A stretch of 17,035 nt of DNA from AC-69 sp036519575 (GCA_036519575.1 DATDKZ010000086.1:1-17035); one strand, 5' to 3'; positions 1 through 7,930 are shown, counted from the stretch's first letter. The notes: generated from the sequence alone by a model not told the origin. Program-made: numbers and translations.

Positions 1-744
1 GGCCCCGGCGATCGCAAGCGCGACGAGCATGTCATTGTGACCGCTCGCCACGGACTGGAACAGCACTACAGGGTTCAGCCCGATGATGGCGACGGCGAAC
101 GCTTCCCGGTCGGGCCGGACCCTGCGAACCAGCGGAGCGAGGACCGCGATCGTCGCCAGGCTGGCGGCGATCGCGATCGCTCGAAACGCCGCGATCGACG
201 CGGCAATACTTCCGAATATCCGCGCCACTCCCGACGACAACAACGTGAACAGGGGGCCGTACACGGCCGGCGTGTCGACCCACCGGGGCCCCACGTACAG
301 CGCGAGCGGGTCGGACGGGAAGTCCGAGGGCGTGGTGACGTATGGGTTCGCGTGATACACGCCGGCGATCCTTCCGTAGTACGCGTACGAATACACGTCG
401 CGGGAGAACAGCAGCGGCAGGAAGAGGACGATGACGTGGTATGCCACCGCGAGCCCGATGACCGTTCCCGGCGAGATCGTCCCCCGCCAGGACTCACGGA
501 GGACGGCAAGGAACGCCGCCGCGGCCAAGGCCACGGCGATCACGGACACCCCCACCAGCGCGTTCCCGTGAACCCCGTCGAGGGTCGTCAGCTCGGCCAG
601 CCATCGGAACGGGCCTGTGGCCTGGGCGGAGTCCGGCAGGGCCGGCTGCAGGGGCGATCGGGGGACCGATGCGACGATCGCGACCAACACGACGGACGCG
701 ATCGAGCCGGCGATGGCGGCGTTGCGGGTCGTGGAGGCCTGCAC
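1..744 (-). CDS. MptB-like polyprenol-phosphate-dependent mannosyltransferase (C-terminus beyond window)
   Basis: Reading the minus strand gives about 248 residues of a multi-pass membrane protein with no stop before the left edge, so the gene is truncated there. Visible marks are a first hydrophobic segment near residues 10-25, SRDVYSYAYYGRIAG followed closely by NPYVTTP, WVDTPAVYGPLF, and NPVVLFQSVASGHNDMLV. The DVYSY...G...NPY and GHND motifs are typical of actinobacterial GT-C enzymes such as MptB, which take mannose from polyprenol-phosphate-mannose on the outer face of the membrane to extend lipoglycans; that is family knowledge. The exact sugar and acceptor here are unknown. The GTG at 744 is preferred; a TTG at 762 would lie inside the inverted repeat at 751-780. 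Neither has a convincing Shine-Dalgarno sequence. It is divergent from the phosphoesterase. Confidence 0.8.
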   Translation of the reverse strand, partial: MQASTTRNAAIAGSIASVVLVAIVASVPRSPLQPALPDSAQATGPFRWLAELTTLDGVHGNALVGVSVIAVALAAAAFLAVLRESWRGTISPGTVIGLAVAYHVIVLFLPLLFSRDVYSYAYYGRIAGVYHANPYVTTPSDFPSDPLALYVGPRWVDTPAVYGPLFTLLSSGVARIFGSIAASIAAFRAIAIAASLATIAVLAPLVRRVRPDREAFAVAIIGLNPVVLFQSVASGHNDMLVALAIAGA

Positions 745-750
745 CGCGCC

Positions 751-780
751 CGACTGTAACAAGCCCCGCAGGTACAGTCG
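751..780. promoter_or_regulatory. Perfect 8-bp inverted repeat, candidate operator between divergent genes
   Basis: CGACTGTA at 751-758 and TACAGTCG at 773-780 are perfect reverse complements separated by 14 nt, so the arm centres are 22 bp apart, about two helical turns. The element sits just upstream of the GTG start at 744 (-) and 28 nt before the ATG at 808 (+). That geometry suits a dimeric repressor controlling both genes. It does not match an operator I recognise. No T-tract follows, so a terminator is unlikely. Confidence 0.45.
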
Positions 781-807
781 GATGCAGGCATCGCCGATGC
801 CCCCAGG

Positions 808-2334
808 ATGCGACCGATCCGAAGACTTCGAGGGATCCTCCGGTCGGAACGCGCCGCCGATGTGCGACAGCGCCTCCGCCCCGCCATCCCATTCGTGGTT
901 GGGTTGGCCGGCGCGTGGCTCGGCATGGCGGTGTGGGGGGCCTCGAGGGTGGACATGGGCCCCTTCGTGGTCAAGCTGGACACCCAGTTCGGAAGGGGCG
1001 TCACGGACATCGTGCTTCCCCCGTTCGGTCACCTGACCGCGAACAGCCACTCGGCCCCGCTCCGGTTGAGCGCCACCCTCCTCGACGTGCGGATCAACGA
1101 GCTCACGCGGGACCTGTCGGCCGGCGGGATCGACGGACTCGTCGCTCGTGTCCAGTCCGACTCCGCGCGGGCGCTGCCGCTGCACGCGCTCCGGACCATC
1201 GCGGTGGCTGGGCTCGGAGCCCTGATCCTCGGGGCATTGGCCTTCCGAAAGCGCTGGGTCTCGCTCACCACCACCGTCCTGGTCGCCGTGATCCTCGTGG
1301 GAGGGTCCGAGATCCTGGCGATGGCAACGTTTCGAAGCTCCGCGTTCGCCACGCCAACCTTCTCGGGCTCACTCGCGCTGGCGGCCGACGTCATCCCACC
1401 CGTCCGCTCCGCGGCGACCAAGTTCGACGAGTTCCGGGCTCAGCTCGAACGGGTTGTCGACGGTGCGATCAAGGTCTACACCTCCATCCAGACGAGCCCG
1501 GTTGGCGAGGTTGGCGAGATCCGGGTGCTCCACATCTCCGACATCCACCTGTCCCCCCTCGGCCTGGAGTTCGCCAAGCAGATCGCCAGCGGGTTCGACG
1601 TGGACTTCATCGTCGATACCGGCGACACCACGTCGTTCGGAACGCCGCCAGAGAATGTGGTCTTGAATGAGATCGCCTCGATGGGCAAGCCCTACGTCTG
1701 GGTGCGCGGCAACCATGACAGCAGAGCCTTCCAGCAGGCCCTGAAGGAGCTTCCGAACGCGATCGTGCTGGACGGGACCACCACCGAGCTCAACGGCCTT
1801 CGTCTCTACGGCAAGGGCGACCCGATCAAGCCCCCGACGATCGAGCGCCTGTCCGACAGCGTGTTCGAGACGCGCGTCCTCGCCGTCAACCCACTCGTGC
1901 TGTCGGACGTCGAGCGCTCGGCCGAGCCCGTCGACATCGTGGCGGTCCACGACGACCGCATGGCGCAAAGTGTGGCGGGTCACGTACCGCTCGTGATTTC
2001 GGGCCATTTCCACGTGAACGGCTCGAGGGCGCAGGATGGCACCCTCTACCTCCGGGTGGGCACGACCGGCGGCTCGAACTTCGGCACGTTCGTTCCCGAC
2101 GAGGGGATCCCGCTCTCCGCCGAGGTCCTGTACTTCGAGCCGGGGACTCCGCCACGCCTGGTGGCCTACGACCTCATCGAGCAATCGCCGAAGACCGGGG
2201 CCCTCACCGTCACCCGCCACCTGGTGGAGCAGGAGTTCGGGATCCTGACCCCGAGCCCCTCGCCGATCCCAACGCCGAGCCCGTCACCAACCGTGAGCGC
2301 CGGCCTCGCCGGCGCGGCTACCAGGACCCCCTGA
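808..2334 (+). CDS. Membrane-anchored metallophosphoesterase with Pro/Ser-rich tail
   Basis: The 508-residue protein carries the full calcineurin-like set: D245-x-H247 in LHISDIHLSP, G272-D273 in TGDT, G301-NHD304, H381, and G399-HFH402. These bind the two metals that hydrolyse phosphoesters. Hydrophobic segments lie near residues 26-45, 129-146 and 152-172. The Arg-rich N-terminus and the FRKRW loop between segments 2 and 3 suggest both are cytoplasmic, which would put the catalytic domain (about 235-465) outside the cell. This is a topology inference. Residues 481-497 are a TPSPSP-type tail like that of the nearby penicillin-binding protein. ATG 808 is the first start after the in-frame stop at 757. 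The substrate is unknown; an envelope lipid or cell wall precursor is possible. Family assignment is firm. Confidence 0.88.
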   Translation: MRPIRRLRGILRSERAADVRQRLRPAIPFVVGLAGAWLGMAVWGASRVDMGPFVVKLDTQFGRGVTDIVLPPFGHLTANSHSAPLRLSATLLDVRINELTRDLSAGGIDGLVARVQSDSARALPLHALRTIAVAGLGALILGALAFRKRWVSLTTTVLVAVILVGGSEILAMATFRSSAFATPTFSGSLALAADVIPPVRSAATKFDEFRAQLERVVDGAIKVYTSIQTSPVGEVGEIRVLHISDIHLSPLGLEFAKQIASGFDVDFIVDTGDTTSFGTPPENVVLNEIASMGKPYVWVRGNHDSRAFQQALKELPNAIVLDGTTTELNGLRLYGKGDPIKPPTIERLSDSVFETRVLAVNPLVLSDVERSAEPVDIVAVHDDRMAQSVAGHVPLVISGHFHVNGSRAQDGTLYLRVGTTGGSNFGTFVPDEGIPLSAEVLYFEPGTPPRLVAYDLIEQSPKTGALTVTRHLVEQEFGILTPSPSPIPTPSPSPTVSAGLAGAATRTP

Positions 2335-2347
2335 CCTCCTACCTCGA

Positions 2348-2563
2348 TCACGAGCGGCCGAGGCCGAACGCCACACGGCCTTCGGTGGGCTCGGTCGTTC
2401 CACGCGACCACGCCGTGCGGCGCTCCGCTCGCTGGATGAATCGCGCAGGCCGCTGAAGCTGCCAGCACAGCGCCAATGGGTTGTAGATCGACAACCGGGT
2501 ACCGCAGCCCTCCCACTCGCACGTCCGGTCGCCGGGGTGGGTCCGGCGCGGGGGGCGCTTCAT
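2348..2563 (-). CDS. Small Cys-rich zinc-finger-like protein
   Basis: The 71-residue product begins MKRPPRRTHPGDRTC and contains C-x4-C-x12-C with the core GTRLSIYNP. From memory, short actinobacterial proteins with a C-x4-C...LSxYNP...C-x2-H pattern exist; their function is not known to me. The expected fourth ligand, a His two or three residues after the last Cys, is absent here (CWQLQ), so metal binding may be altered, or the 3' part may have changed by a small indel. ATG 2563 is chosen because GGGAG lies 10 nt upstream; the ATG at 2626 has GAGGG directly abutting it. The gene runs opposite to both neighbours. The downstream half is Arg-rich and featureless. Chance coding cannot be excluded. 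Confidence 0.45.
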   Translation of the reverse strand: MKRPPRRTHPGDRTCEWEGCGTRLSIYNPLALCWQLQRPARFIQRAERRTAWSRGTTEPTEGRVAFGLGRS

Positions 2564-2689
2564 TGGCGCCAGTCTCCCGCGGAGGATGAGCCGTTCGTCG
2601 TTCAGCACGATCGTTGCCCCCTGCATCCCTCAGAATGGAGTTATGGCCGGTGCTCCTCGGGGGCGGGAGCGAAAGGCCGTCGTAGAGCC

Positions 2690-2715
2690 GTTTGTCACTC
2701 CGGCCGGCGGGGTAC
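2690..2715 (+). promoter_or_regulatory. SigB/SigF-type promoter for the penicillin-binding protein
   Basis: GTTT at 2690-2693, a 16-nt spacer and GGGTAC at 2710-2715 match the known SigB/SigF pattern (GTTT, 14-17 nt, GGGTA). Transcription would begin near 2722, ahead of the GGAGGT ribosome site at 2744-2749. This is one of the cleanest of the six N16 matches in the window. Confidence 0.65.
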
Positions 2716-2743
2716 CTGTCCGTCACCCGATCGATCGGGCTGT

Positions 2744-2749
2744 GGAGGT
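2744..2749 (+). promoter_or_regulatory. Ribosome binding site that fixes a TTG start
   Basis: GGAGGT lies 9 nt before TTG 2759. The open frame extends upstream to an ATG at 2537, but that stretch is Arg/Ser/Cys-rich non-protein-like sequence, overlaps the antisense small gene and precedes the promoter at 2690-2715. GTG 2771 is a poorer alternative because its spacing is 21 nt. Confidence 0.65.
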
Positions 2750-2758
2750 CTCGACCTG

Positions 2759-4909
2759 TTGGCGACTCCCGTGGACCACCCGGCGAACTGGGATTGGACG
2801 GGTGGTTGGAGCTCGCCGTCGGCGGATCGCGGCGCCAGGGCTCGGACCTTTCGCAGGGTCGCGGCTGTGGTTGCGGCCATCCCCCTGCTGTTGCTGGGAG
2901 CTGGGGCCGTCGGATTCGCCTATGTCTACGGGACGATCGACCTCCCCCCGGTACCACCCCTTCGACAGACGACCTACCTGGTGGACAGGAGCGGGAGGCC
3001 GATCACCGAGCTGCACGCGGCAGTGAACCGCACGATCATCCCGTTCAGGCGGATGCCCCTGCACCTTCGACAGGCCGTCGTGGCCGTCGAGGACAAGCGG
3101 TTCTACTCCCACGACGGTGTCGATCCCTTCGCCATCGCCCGGGCGACCTGGGCCGACCTGGAGGATGGGTCGTTCGACCAGGGCGGCTCCACGATCACAC
3201 AGCAGTACGTGAAGACGGTATTCACAGGCAGTGAGCCGTCGCTGGGACGCAAGATCCGCGAGGGGGTCATGGCCATCAAGCTCGAGCACGAGCTCACCAA
3301 GGACCAGATCCTGGCCAAGTACCTGAACACGATCTACTTTGGGCACGGCGCCTACGGCGTGCAGGCCGCCGCCCGAACCTATTTCGGGCGAGACGCCGAG
3401 GATCTCACGCTGCTCCAGTCGGCCACGCTTGCCGGCACCATCGCCTTGCCGAGCAGGTACGACCCCATCGTCGATCGCGGGGCGGCGAAGGTGCGACGCA
3501 ACTACGTCCTCCGCCAGATGGTGCAGGTCGGAGCGATCAGTGAAGCGCGCGCCTCTCCCCTTTGGGACGAACCCGTGAGGACGGTCGCTCCGGCGGTTCT
3601 GCGATCCCCTGCCGCATACTTCGCCGATTACACGCGTCGGTTCCTCGAGAGCCGGTACGGGCCGGGACGCGTGTTCGGCGGAGGCCTACGGGTACGGACG
3701 ACCCTCGACCTGTCATGGCAGCGTGCCGCGCAGAGCGCGGTTCGGATGTATCTGGGTGGGCGGAACGATCCGGCCGCGGCCGTCGTGGCCATCGACCCTC
3801 GGGACGGCGCCATCCGGGCCATGGTGGGCGGGCGGAACTTCCGGGTCGCCAAGTTCAACCTGGCGACCCAGGCCCATCGGCAAGCGGGTAGCGCGTTCAA
3901 GGTCTTCACCCTCGCCACCGCGCTCGAGGACGGGGTCTCGCCGTGGTCCATGTGGGACGGACCGCCGAGCATCTCGATCCCCGACCGTCGCTGCAATACG
4001 AACGGCGCGCCGTGGCATGTCGCGAACTACGCCGACGAAGGAGTGGGCACCATGACGCTGGCGCAGGCGACCGCACAGTCGGTGAACACCATCTTCGCGC
4101 AGGTCGTGACCCAGGTGGGACCGGAGAACGTGGCCCAGATGGCCCACCGCATGGGGATCCAGTCCCCCCTGGAGCCGTACTGCTCGATCACCCTCGGTAC
4201 GGAGGAGGTGACGCCACTCGAGATGACGGAGGCGTACGCGACGCTTGCCGCGCAGGGCGTCCGACACGAACCAACGCCGGTGGCGGTCGTGCGGGGGCCC
4301 GATGGGAACGTGATCGACCGCCCGATCGATCCGGCCGGTCAGGCGGCTCTGTGGCCAAATCACGCGAACATGATCACCAGCATCCTCGAAGACGCGATCA
4401 CGTCGGGCACCGGGTCCGCTGCTGCGATCGGACGGCCGGCGGCGGGAAAAACCGGCACCGCCCAGGACTACACCAATGCCTGGTTCTGCGGGTACGTCCC
4501 GCAGCTCGCCGCATGCGTATGGGTCGGGTACCCGCGAGGCAACATCTCCATGCGGGACGTCGGTGGATTCCCCGCCGTCTATGGCGGGTCGATCCCCGCG
4601 CTCATCTGGCACCGGTTCATGTCGATCGCGACGGACGGTATGCCCGTGCAGCCCTTCCAGCCACCTTCGCTCGCGGAGTTCCCGACACCAACACCGTCTC
4701 CGATGCCATCACCAACACCGTCTCCGACGCCATCACCAACACCGACGCCTTCCCCAACGCCGACGCCTTCCCTGGCTTCGTCACAATCGCCGAGCCTCAC
4801 GCCGACGGCCTCGCCCTCGGCATCCACCACACCAGAGCCGGATGCATCCATCGCCGATGCAACGCTTCCCAGCCCGATGCCGACCCCGACTCCGGCCGGG
4901 CCGGGCTGA
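2759..4909 (+). CDS. Bifunctional class A penicillin-binding protein (GT51 glycosyltransferase plus transpeptidase)
   Basis: The 716-residue protein polymerises lipid II into glycan strands and cross-links the stem peptides, acting outside the membrane. After a short cytoplasmic N-terminus and one membrane helix (about 32-56), the GT51 domain shows EDKRFYSHDG from E111, GGSTITQQ from G142, and the KIREGVMAIKLE and YLNTIYFGHGAYG motifs. The transpeptidase domain has S378-A-F-K381 (catalytic Ser), S441-V-N443 and K564-TGTA. Residues 641-716 are a Pro/Ser/Thr-rich tail built partly on a 24-bp DNA repeat. All catalytic motifs are present. The TTG start is set by GGAGGT at 2744. A SigB-type promoter upstream suggests stress induction, unlike a purely housekeeping enzyme. 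It converges on csbD across a strong hairpin. Confidence 0.95.
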   Translation: MATPVDHPANWDWTGGWSSPSADRGARARTFRRVAAVVAAIPLLLLGAGAVGFAYVYGTIDLPPVPPLRQTTYLVDRSGRPITELHAAVNRTIIPFRRMPLHLRQAVVAVEDKRFYSHDGVDPFAIARATWADLEDGSFDQGGSTITQQYVKTVFTGSEPSLGRKIREGVMAIKLEHELTKDQILAKYLNTIYFGHGAYGVQAAARTYFGRDAEDLTLLQSATLAGTIALPSRYDPIVDRGAAKVRRNYVLRQMVQVGAISEARASPLWDEPVRTVAPAVLRSPAAYFADYTRRFLESRYGPGRVFGGGLRVRTTLDLSWQRAAQSAVRMYLGGRNDPAAAVVAIDPRDGAIRAMVGGRNFRVAKFNLATQAHRQAGSAFKVFTLATALEDGVSPWSMWDGPPSISIPDRRCNTNGAPWHVANYADEGVGTMTLAQATAQSVNTIFAQVVTQVGPENVAQMAHRMGIQSPLEPYCSITLGTEEVTPLEMTEAYATLAAQGVRHEPTPVAVVRGPDGNVIDRPIDPAGQAALWPNHANMITSILEDAITSGTGSAAAIGRPAAGKTGTAQDYTNAWFCGYVPQLAACVWVGYPRGNISMRDVGGFPAVYGGSIPALIWHRFMSIATDGMPVQPFQPPSLAEFPTPTPSPMPSPTPSPTPSPTPTPSPTPTPSLASSQSPSLTPTASPSASTTPEPDASIADATLPSPMPTPTPAGPG
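4687..4758 (+). repeat. 24-bp tandem repeat encoding Thr/Pro/Ser tail
   Basis: Two nearly identical 24-bp units (4687-4710 and 4711-4734, one C/T difference) are followed by a degenerate third. They encode a repeating TPTPSP-like peptide at the C-terminus of the penicillin-binding protein. Such low-complexity tails can span the wall, and the repeat may vary in copy number between strains. Confidence 0.75.
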
Positions 4910-4970
4910 CGCTGGTTGCCTTCGGGACCTTTCCTCCGCGTGGGGACGTGTGTCGAGGATCACGTGAACG

Positions 4971-5007
4971 TCGAAAGGGGGCGACGCGACGCGCCGCCCC
5001 CTTTCGA
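4971..5007. terminator. Bidirectional hairpin terminator between the PBP gene and csbD
   Basis: TCGAAAGGGGGCG (4971-4983) pairs perfectly with CGCCCCCTTTCGA (4995-5007), a 13-bp stem with an 11-nt loop. It lies after the PBP stop (4909) and after the csbD stop (5020) on the other strand. There is no T-tract on either side, so termination strength is uncertain, though stem-only terminators are common in high-GC actinobacteria. Confidence 0.7.
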
Positions 5008-5019
5008 GTAAGGCTCTGC

Positions 5020-5262
5020 CTACCGATCGTCCGGGCGGTCTCCCTCACTGAGGTTGTCCGCGGCGTCCCCCAGGTCCTCCTTGACCTTGTGGGCGGCGTC
5101 CTTCACGTTCCCCAGGGCCCGCTTCCCGGCTCCCTTGGCCTGATCCACCCGGCCCTCCCGCTCCATGTCCCGGTCGCCGGTGGCCTCTCCGGCCGTCTCC
5201 TTCACCTTGCCTTTGGCCTTGTCCCATGTCCCCCCGGCCCGATCCTCGGTTCCCTTTCCCAT
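5020..5262 (-). CDS. csbD: CsbD family general stress protein
   Basis: The 80-residue, very hydrophilic product starts MGKGTEDRAGGTWDKAKG and continues with VKETAGEATGDRDMEREG and RVDQAKGAGKRALG, the family signature of Lys/Gly/Ala/Glu-rich repeats around a conserved GD and a G-x-x-DQAKG. CsbD proteins are small cytoplasmic proteins of unclear molecular role that accumulate in stress; Bacillus subtilis csbD is a classical SigB-dependent gene. ATG 5262 is chosen because AAGGAGGA sits 7 nt upstream; longer readings to 5337 run through the promoter. The SigB-type promoter at 5298-5323 fits the known control of the family. It is divergent from the PAS-GAF-PP2C gene and convergent with the PBP gene. 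Confidence 0.92.
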   Translation of the reverse strand: MGKGTEDRAGGTWDKAKGKVKETAGEATGDRDMEREGRVDQAKGAGKRALGNVKDAAHKVKEDLGDAADNLSEGDRPDDR

Positions 5263-5297
5263 CGCGGTCTCCTCCTTCCGACGGCGTTGCCACGTTG

Positions 5298-5323
5298 ATA
5301 CCCCGTGAGGACGGGATTCGAAC
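5298..5323 (-). promoter_or_regulatory. SigB/SigF-type promoter for csbD
   Basis: On the minus strand GTTCGA (5323-5318), a 14-nt spacer and GGGTAT (5303-5298) match the Bacillus SigB consensus GTTTAA...GGGTAT at 4/6 and 6/6. Written in the form used for the other sites, it is GTTC-N16-GGGTAT. Transcription would start near 5291, about 30 nt before the ATG. Confidence 0.7.
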
Positions 5324-5347
5324 ATCGGCGACCGCATCCGGCGCTGG

Positions 5348-5374
5348 GTTAACCTCGACGTGAGCCAGGCGTAT
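5348..5374 (+). promoter_or_regulatory. Weak SigB-like promoter candidate for the PAS-GAF-PP2C gene
   Basis: GTTAAC (5348-5353), 15 nt, then GCGTAT (5369-5374) is a degraded version of the GTTT...GGGTAT pattern with a spacer one base longer than the other sites. It lies 45 nt before the ATG at 5419. I consider it possible, not established. Confidence 0.3.
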
Positions 5375-5418
5375 CCTCCTGGTGGAACGAGGCCCGATCG
5401 CCGAGGAACCGAGCGGCC

Positions 5419-7854
5419 ATGTCAAAGACCGACGATGCCAGGCTGGCGCTCACCGGGGCCCTCGCCGCGATCGTCGAATCGTCGCAGGACGCGATCTTCC
5501 GAAAGACCCTGGATGGCGTGATCGAGTCCTGGAACGCAGGCGCGCAGAGCATCTACGGGTACCGGCCCGAGGAGATCATCGGTCATCCGGTTTCGACGCT
5601 GGCGCCACCCGACCGCAAGGACGAGATCACCTACATCCTGGAACGGATCGCCCGCGGGGAGCGCGTCGAGCACTTCTCCACGAACCGCGTAACCAAGGAC
5701 GGAAGGACGATCGACGTCTCGTTGTCGATCTCCCCCGTCTACGACGATGACGGCCGTATCGTGGGCGCCGCCACGATCGCCCGCGACATCACGCAACAGC
5801 GACTGGCCGAGCGGGAGCTGCGCATCGCCCGTCAGCAGCTTGCCATCATCACCCGGGCCGGAGCCGACGGCATCACGATCCAGGACGCGTCAGGCCGGAT
5901 CGTGTACGCGAACGACTCCGCCGCACGGATGTCGGGGTATCCGGACGCGCGCTCCTTCGTGTCCGCCACCGTCGAGCAGGTCCTTGCCCGATTCGACCTC
6001 CTGCACGAGGACGGCCGGCCCTTCTCGCCGGAGGAGCTCCCGGATCGCCGGATCCTGCGGGGGGAGGAACAGGCGGAGGCCCTGATCCGCGTGGTGGTGC
6101 GGGAAACGGGAGAAGAAAACTGGACCCTGGTGCGTGCGGCTCCCATGCGCGATGACGATGGCACCGTCGACTACGTCGTGAACTTGTTTCACCACATCAC
6201 GGAGCAGAAACGCGCCGAGCAACAGCTCAAGGTCCAGAACGCCTTGCTCGAGGCTCAGTCGGAGGCGTCTGAGGTCGGGATCGTGCTGATCTCACCCGAG
6301 GGAGAGATCGTTTCCGCCAACCGCCGGTTTGGAGAGCTCTGGAACATCCCCGAGGAGATCCTGAACACCAGGTCGAACGAGGCGGCCATGGAGGTCGTAA
6401 AGGGGCAGGTTGCGGACCCCGACGCCTTCGCCGAACGCGCACGGTATCTCTCACATCACACGGACGAGGGCGTGCGGGATGAGATCGCCTTGAAGGATGG
6501 ACGGGTCATCGAACGATACTCGAAGACGCTGGAGGACGAGACCGGCGCGATCTACGGAAGGATCGGGTACTTCCGCGACGTGACCGAGGATCGCAAGCGC
6601 GAAGAAGGACAGCGCTTCCTTGCGCAGGCGACGAAGGAGCTCGTCTCGTCGCTGGACTATCACGCCACCCTCTCACAGATCGCCCGGATGGCCGTGCCTC
6701 AGCTGGCCGATTGGTGTGCCGTGGACATCCTCGAGCCCGACGGGTCGCTGAAACTGCTGGCGATCGCCCACCCGGAGTCCTCGAAGGTCGAATGGGCCAG
6801 GGAGTTCCGTCGCGCGTTCCCCATCGACATGACTGCGCCCACCGGCCTTCCTCGCGTGATCCGCACCGGGAAGTCGGAGATGTACCCGTCGATCGACTCG
6901 GCACTCCTGGAGGCGAGCCTCGACGAGGAGCAACTCGAGGTCATCCGAGAGCTGCAGCTGAGCTCGGTCATGCTCCTGCCGCTTCGAGCACGCGGGCGCA
7001 CGCTTGGCACGATCTCCTTCGTCTTCGCCGGGTCGGGGAGGTCCTACGGCGAGGCCGACCTGGTGCTCGCCGAGGATCTCGCGTCCCGGGCCGCCCTGGC
7101 CCTGGACAACGCGAGGCTCTATCGGGAACGCGACGACATCGCGAGGACGCTCCAGGAAGGCCTGCTTCCCGGGCCGTTCCCGGAGGTCCCGGGGGTCGAG
7201 CTCGCCGCCAGGTATCAGGCGGCCGGCGAAGGGATCGATGTGGGCGGTGACTTCTACGACGCGTTCGACACCGAGGACGGCGCTTGGGCGTTGGTGGTGG
7301 GGGACGTGTGCGGCAAGGGACCCCAGGCGGCGGCGCTGATGGGCACGGCCCGTCACACGATCCGTGCGGCGTCGCTTCGCGAGCACAGGCCCAGCGCGGT
7401 GCTTACGACGTTGAATACGGCGCTTCAGCGACAATCTCGGGAGCAGTGGTTCTGCACGGTGTGTTACGTCCGTCTCCGGCCTCGGCCCGGGGGCGCGCGT
7501 CTGACCGTGTGCGCGGGGGGCCACCCGCTTCCTGCCATCCTCCGCGCCGACGGCACCGTCGAGTTCGCAGGAACGCCCGGAACGCTGCTCGGCGTGTTCA
7601 GGGACATCGAGCTGACGGATACCTCTGTGAGTCTGGGGCCCGGCGACGCGCTCGTCCTCTTCACGGATGGCCTCACCGACGCCGACCGGACGGGCAGGGA
7701 ATTCGGCCAGAAATGGCTGACCGAAGTGTTGGCCAGGAACGTGGGCCGATCCGTCGAGGACATCGCCCGAAGCCTGGAGCGGGAGGTCCTCGGCGACCAG
7801 AACCAGGGACTGCCCGACGACCTGGCCATCCTCGTGGCCAAGGTCAAGCCCTGA
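5419..7854 (+). CDS. RsbU-like PP2C/SpoIIE phosphatase with three PAS and one GAF sensor domain
   Basis: The 811-residue soluble protein has PAS domains at about 10-130, 135-270 and 275-395, a GAF domain at about 400-572 and a SpoIIE-type PP2C phosphatase from about 575 to the end. Metal-binding aspartates are all present: D611 in VGGDFYDAF, D629 in VGDVCGKG, D750 in FTDGLTDA, and D800-D801 near the end. Enzymes of this type sense signals through PAS/GAF and dephosphorylate STAS antagonists to release a stress sigma factor. Candidate partners are the STAS proteins at 8359-8703 and 9384-9734. ATG 5419 has GAGG about 11 nt upstream. Its GAF-PP2C half is clearly paralogous to that of the 1257-residue sensor (both have LADWC and VEPDG/LEPDG blocks). 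It ends at a short hairpin. Confidence 0.92.
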   Translation: MSKTDDARLALTGALAAIVESSQDAIFRKTLDGVIESWNAGAQSIYGYRPEEIIGHPVSTLAPPDRKDEITYILERIARGERVEHFSTNRVTKDGRTIDVSLSISPVYDDDGRIVGAATIARDITQQRLAERELRIARQQLAIITRAGADGITIQDASGRIVYANDSAARMSGYPDARSFVSATVEQVLARFDLLHEDGRPFSPEELPDRRILRGEEQAEALIRVVVRETGEENWTLVRAAPMRDDDGTVDYVVNLFHHITEQKRAEQQLKVQNALLEAQSEASEVGIVLISPEGEIVSANRRFGELWNIPEEILNTRSNEAAMEVVKGQVADPDAFAERARYLSHHTDEGVRDEIALKDGRVIERYSKTLEDETGAIYGRIGYFRDVTEDRKREEGQRFLAQATKELVSSLDYHATLSQIARMAVPQLADWCAVDILEPDGSLKLLAIAHPESSKVEWAREFRRAFPIDMTAPTGLPRVIRTGKSEMYPSIDSALLEASLDEEQLEVIRELQLSSVMLLPLRARGRTLGTISFVFAGSGRSYGEADLVLAEDLASRAALALDNARLYRERDDIARTLQEGLLPGPFPEVPGVELAARYQAAGEGIDVGGDFYDAFDTEDGAWALVVGDVCGKGPQAAALMGTARHTIRAASLREHRPSAVLTTLNTALQRQSREQWFCTVCYVRLRPRPGGARLTVCAGGHPLPAILRADGTVEFAGTPGTLLGVFRDIELTDTSVSLGPGDALVLFTDGLTDADRTGREFGQKWLTEVLARNVGRSVEDIARSLEREVLGDQNQGLPDDLAILVAKVKP

Positions 7855-7855
7855 C

Positions 7856-7872
7856 GGCAATCCACGATTGCC
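7856..7872. terminator. Short perfect hairpin after the PP2C gene
   Basis: GGCAATC (7856-7862) and GATTGCC (7866-7872) form a 7-bp stem with a 3-nt loop, starting 2 nt after the stop codon. It is located between converging genes and could serve both. No T-tract follows. Confidence 0.5.
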
Positions 7873-7930
7873 TATCCAGCTGCATGGGTACGAATCGCAC
7901 CTGAGTCTAGGAGGGTGTCTCGGCGGGTCA

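Noticed and set aside
37..759. 240-residue plus-strand frame rich in Arg, Gly and Asp
   Set aside because: It is the complement of the membrane glycosyltransferase, whose motifs are clear on the minus strand.
2297..2315. 7-bp GC hairpin near the end of the phosphoesterase gene as a terminator
   Set aside because: It lies inside the coding region, 17 nt before the stop codon, with no T-tract; likely a product of GC-rich codons.
2537..2758. N-terminal extension of the penicillin-binding protein to ATG 2537
   Set aside because: The peptide is not protein-like, overlaps an antisense gene and precedes both the promoter and the GGAGGT of TTG 2759.
4579..4851. Minus-strand frame of alternating Gly and Val
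   Set aside because: It is the complement of the Pro/Ser/Thr tail repeat of the penicillin-binding protein.
5311..5325. GTTCGAATCCC on the minus strand, resembling the T-loop of a tRNA
   Set aside because: The flanking bases do not form a T-stem and no acceptor, D or anticodon arms are found nearby. The same bases are better explained as the -35 of the csbD promoter.
6673..7860. 395-residue minus-strand frame
   Set aside because: Antisense shadow of the GAF-PP2C part of the gene at 5419-7854.
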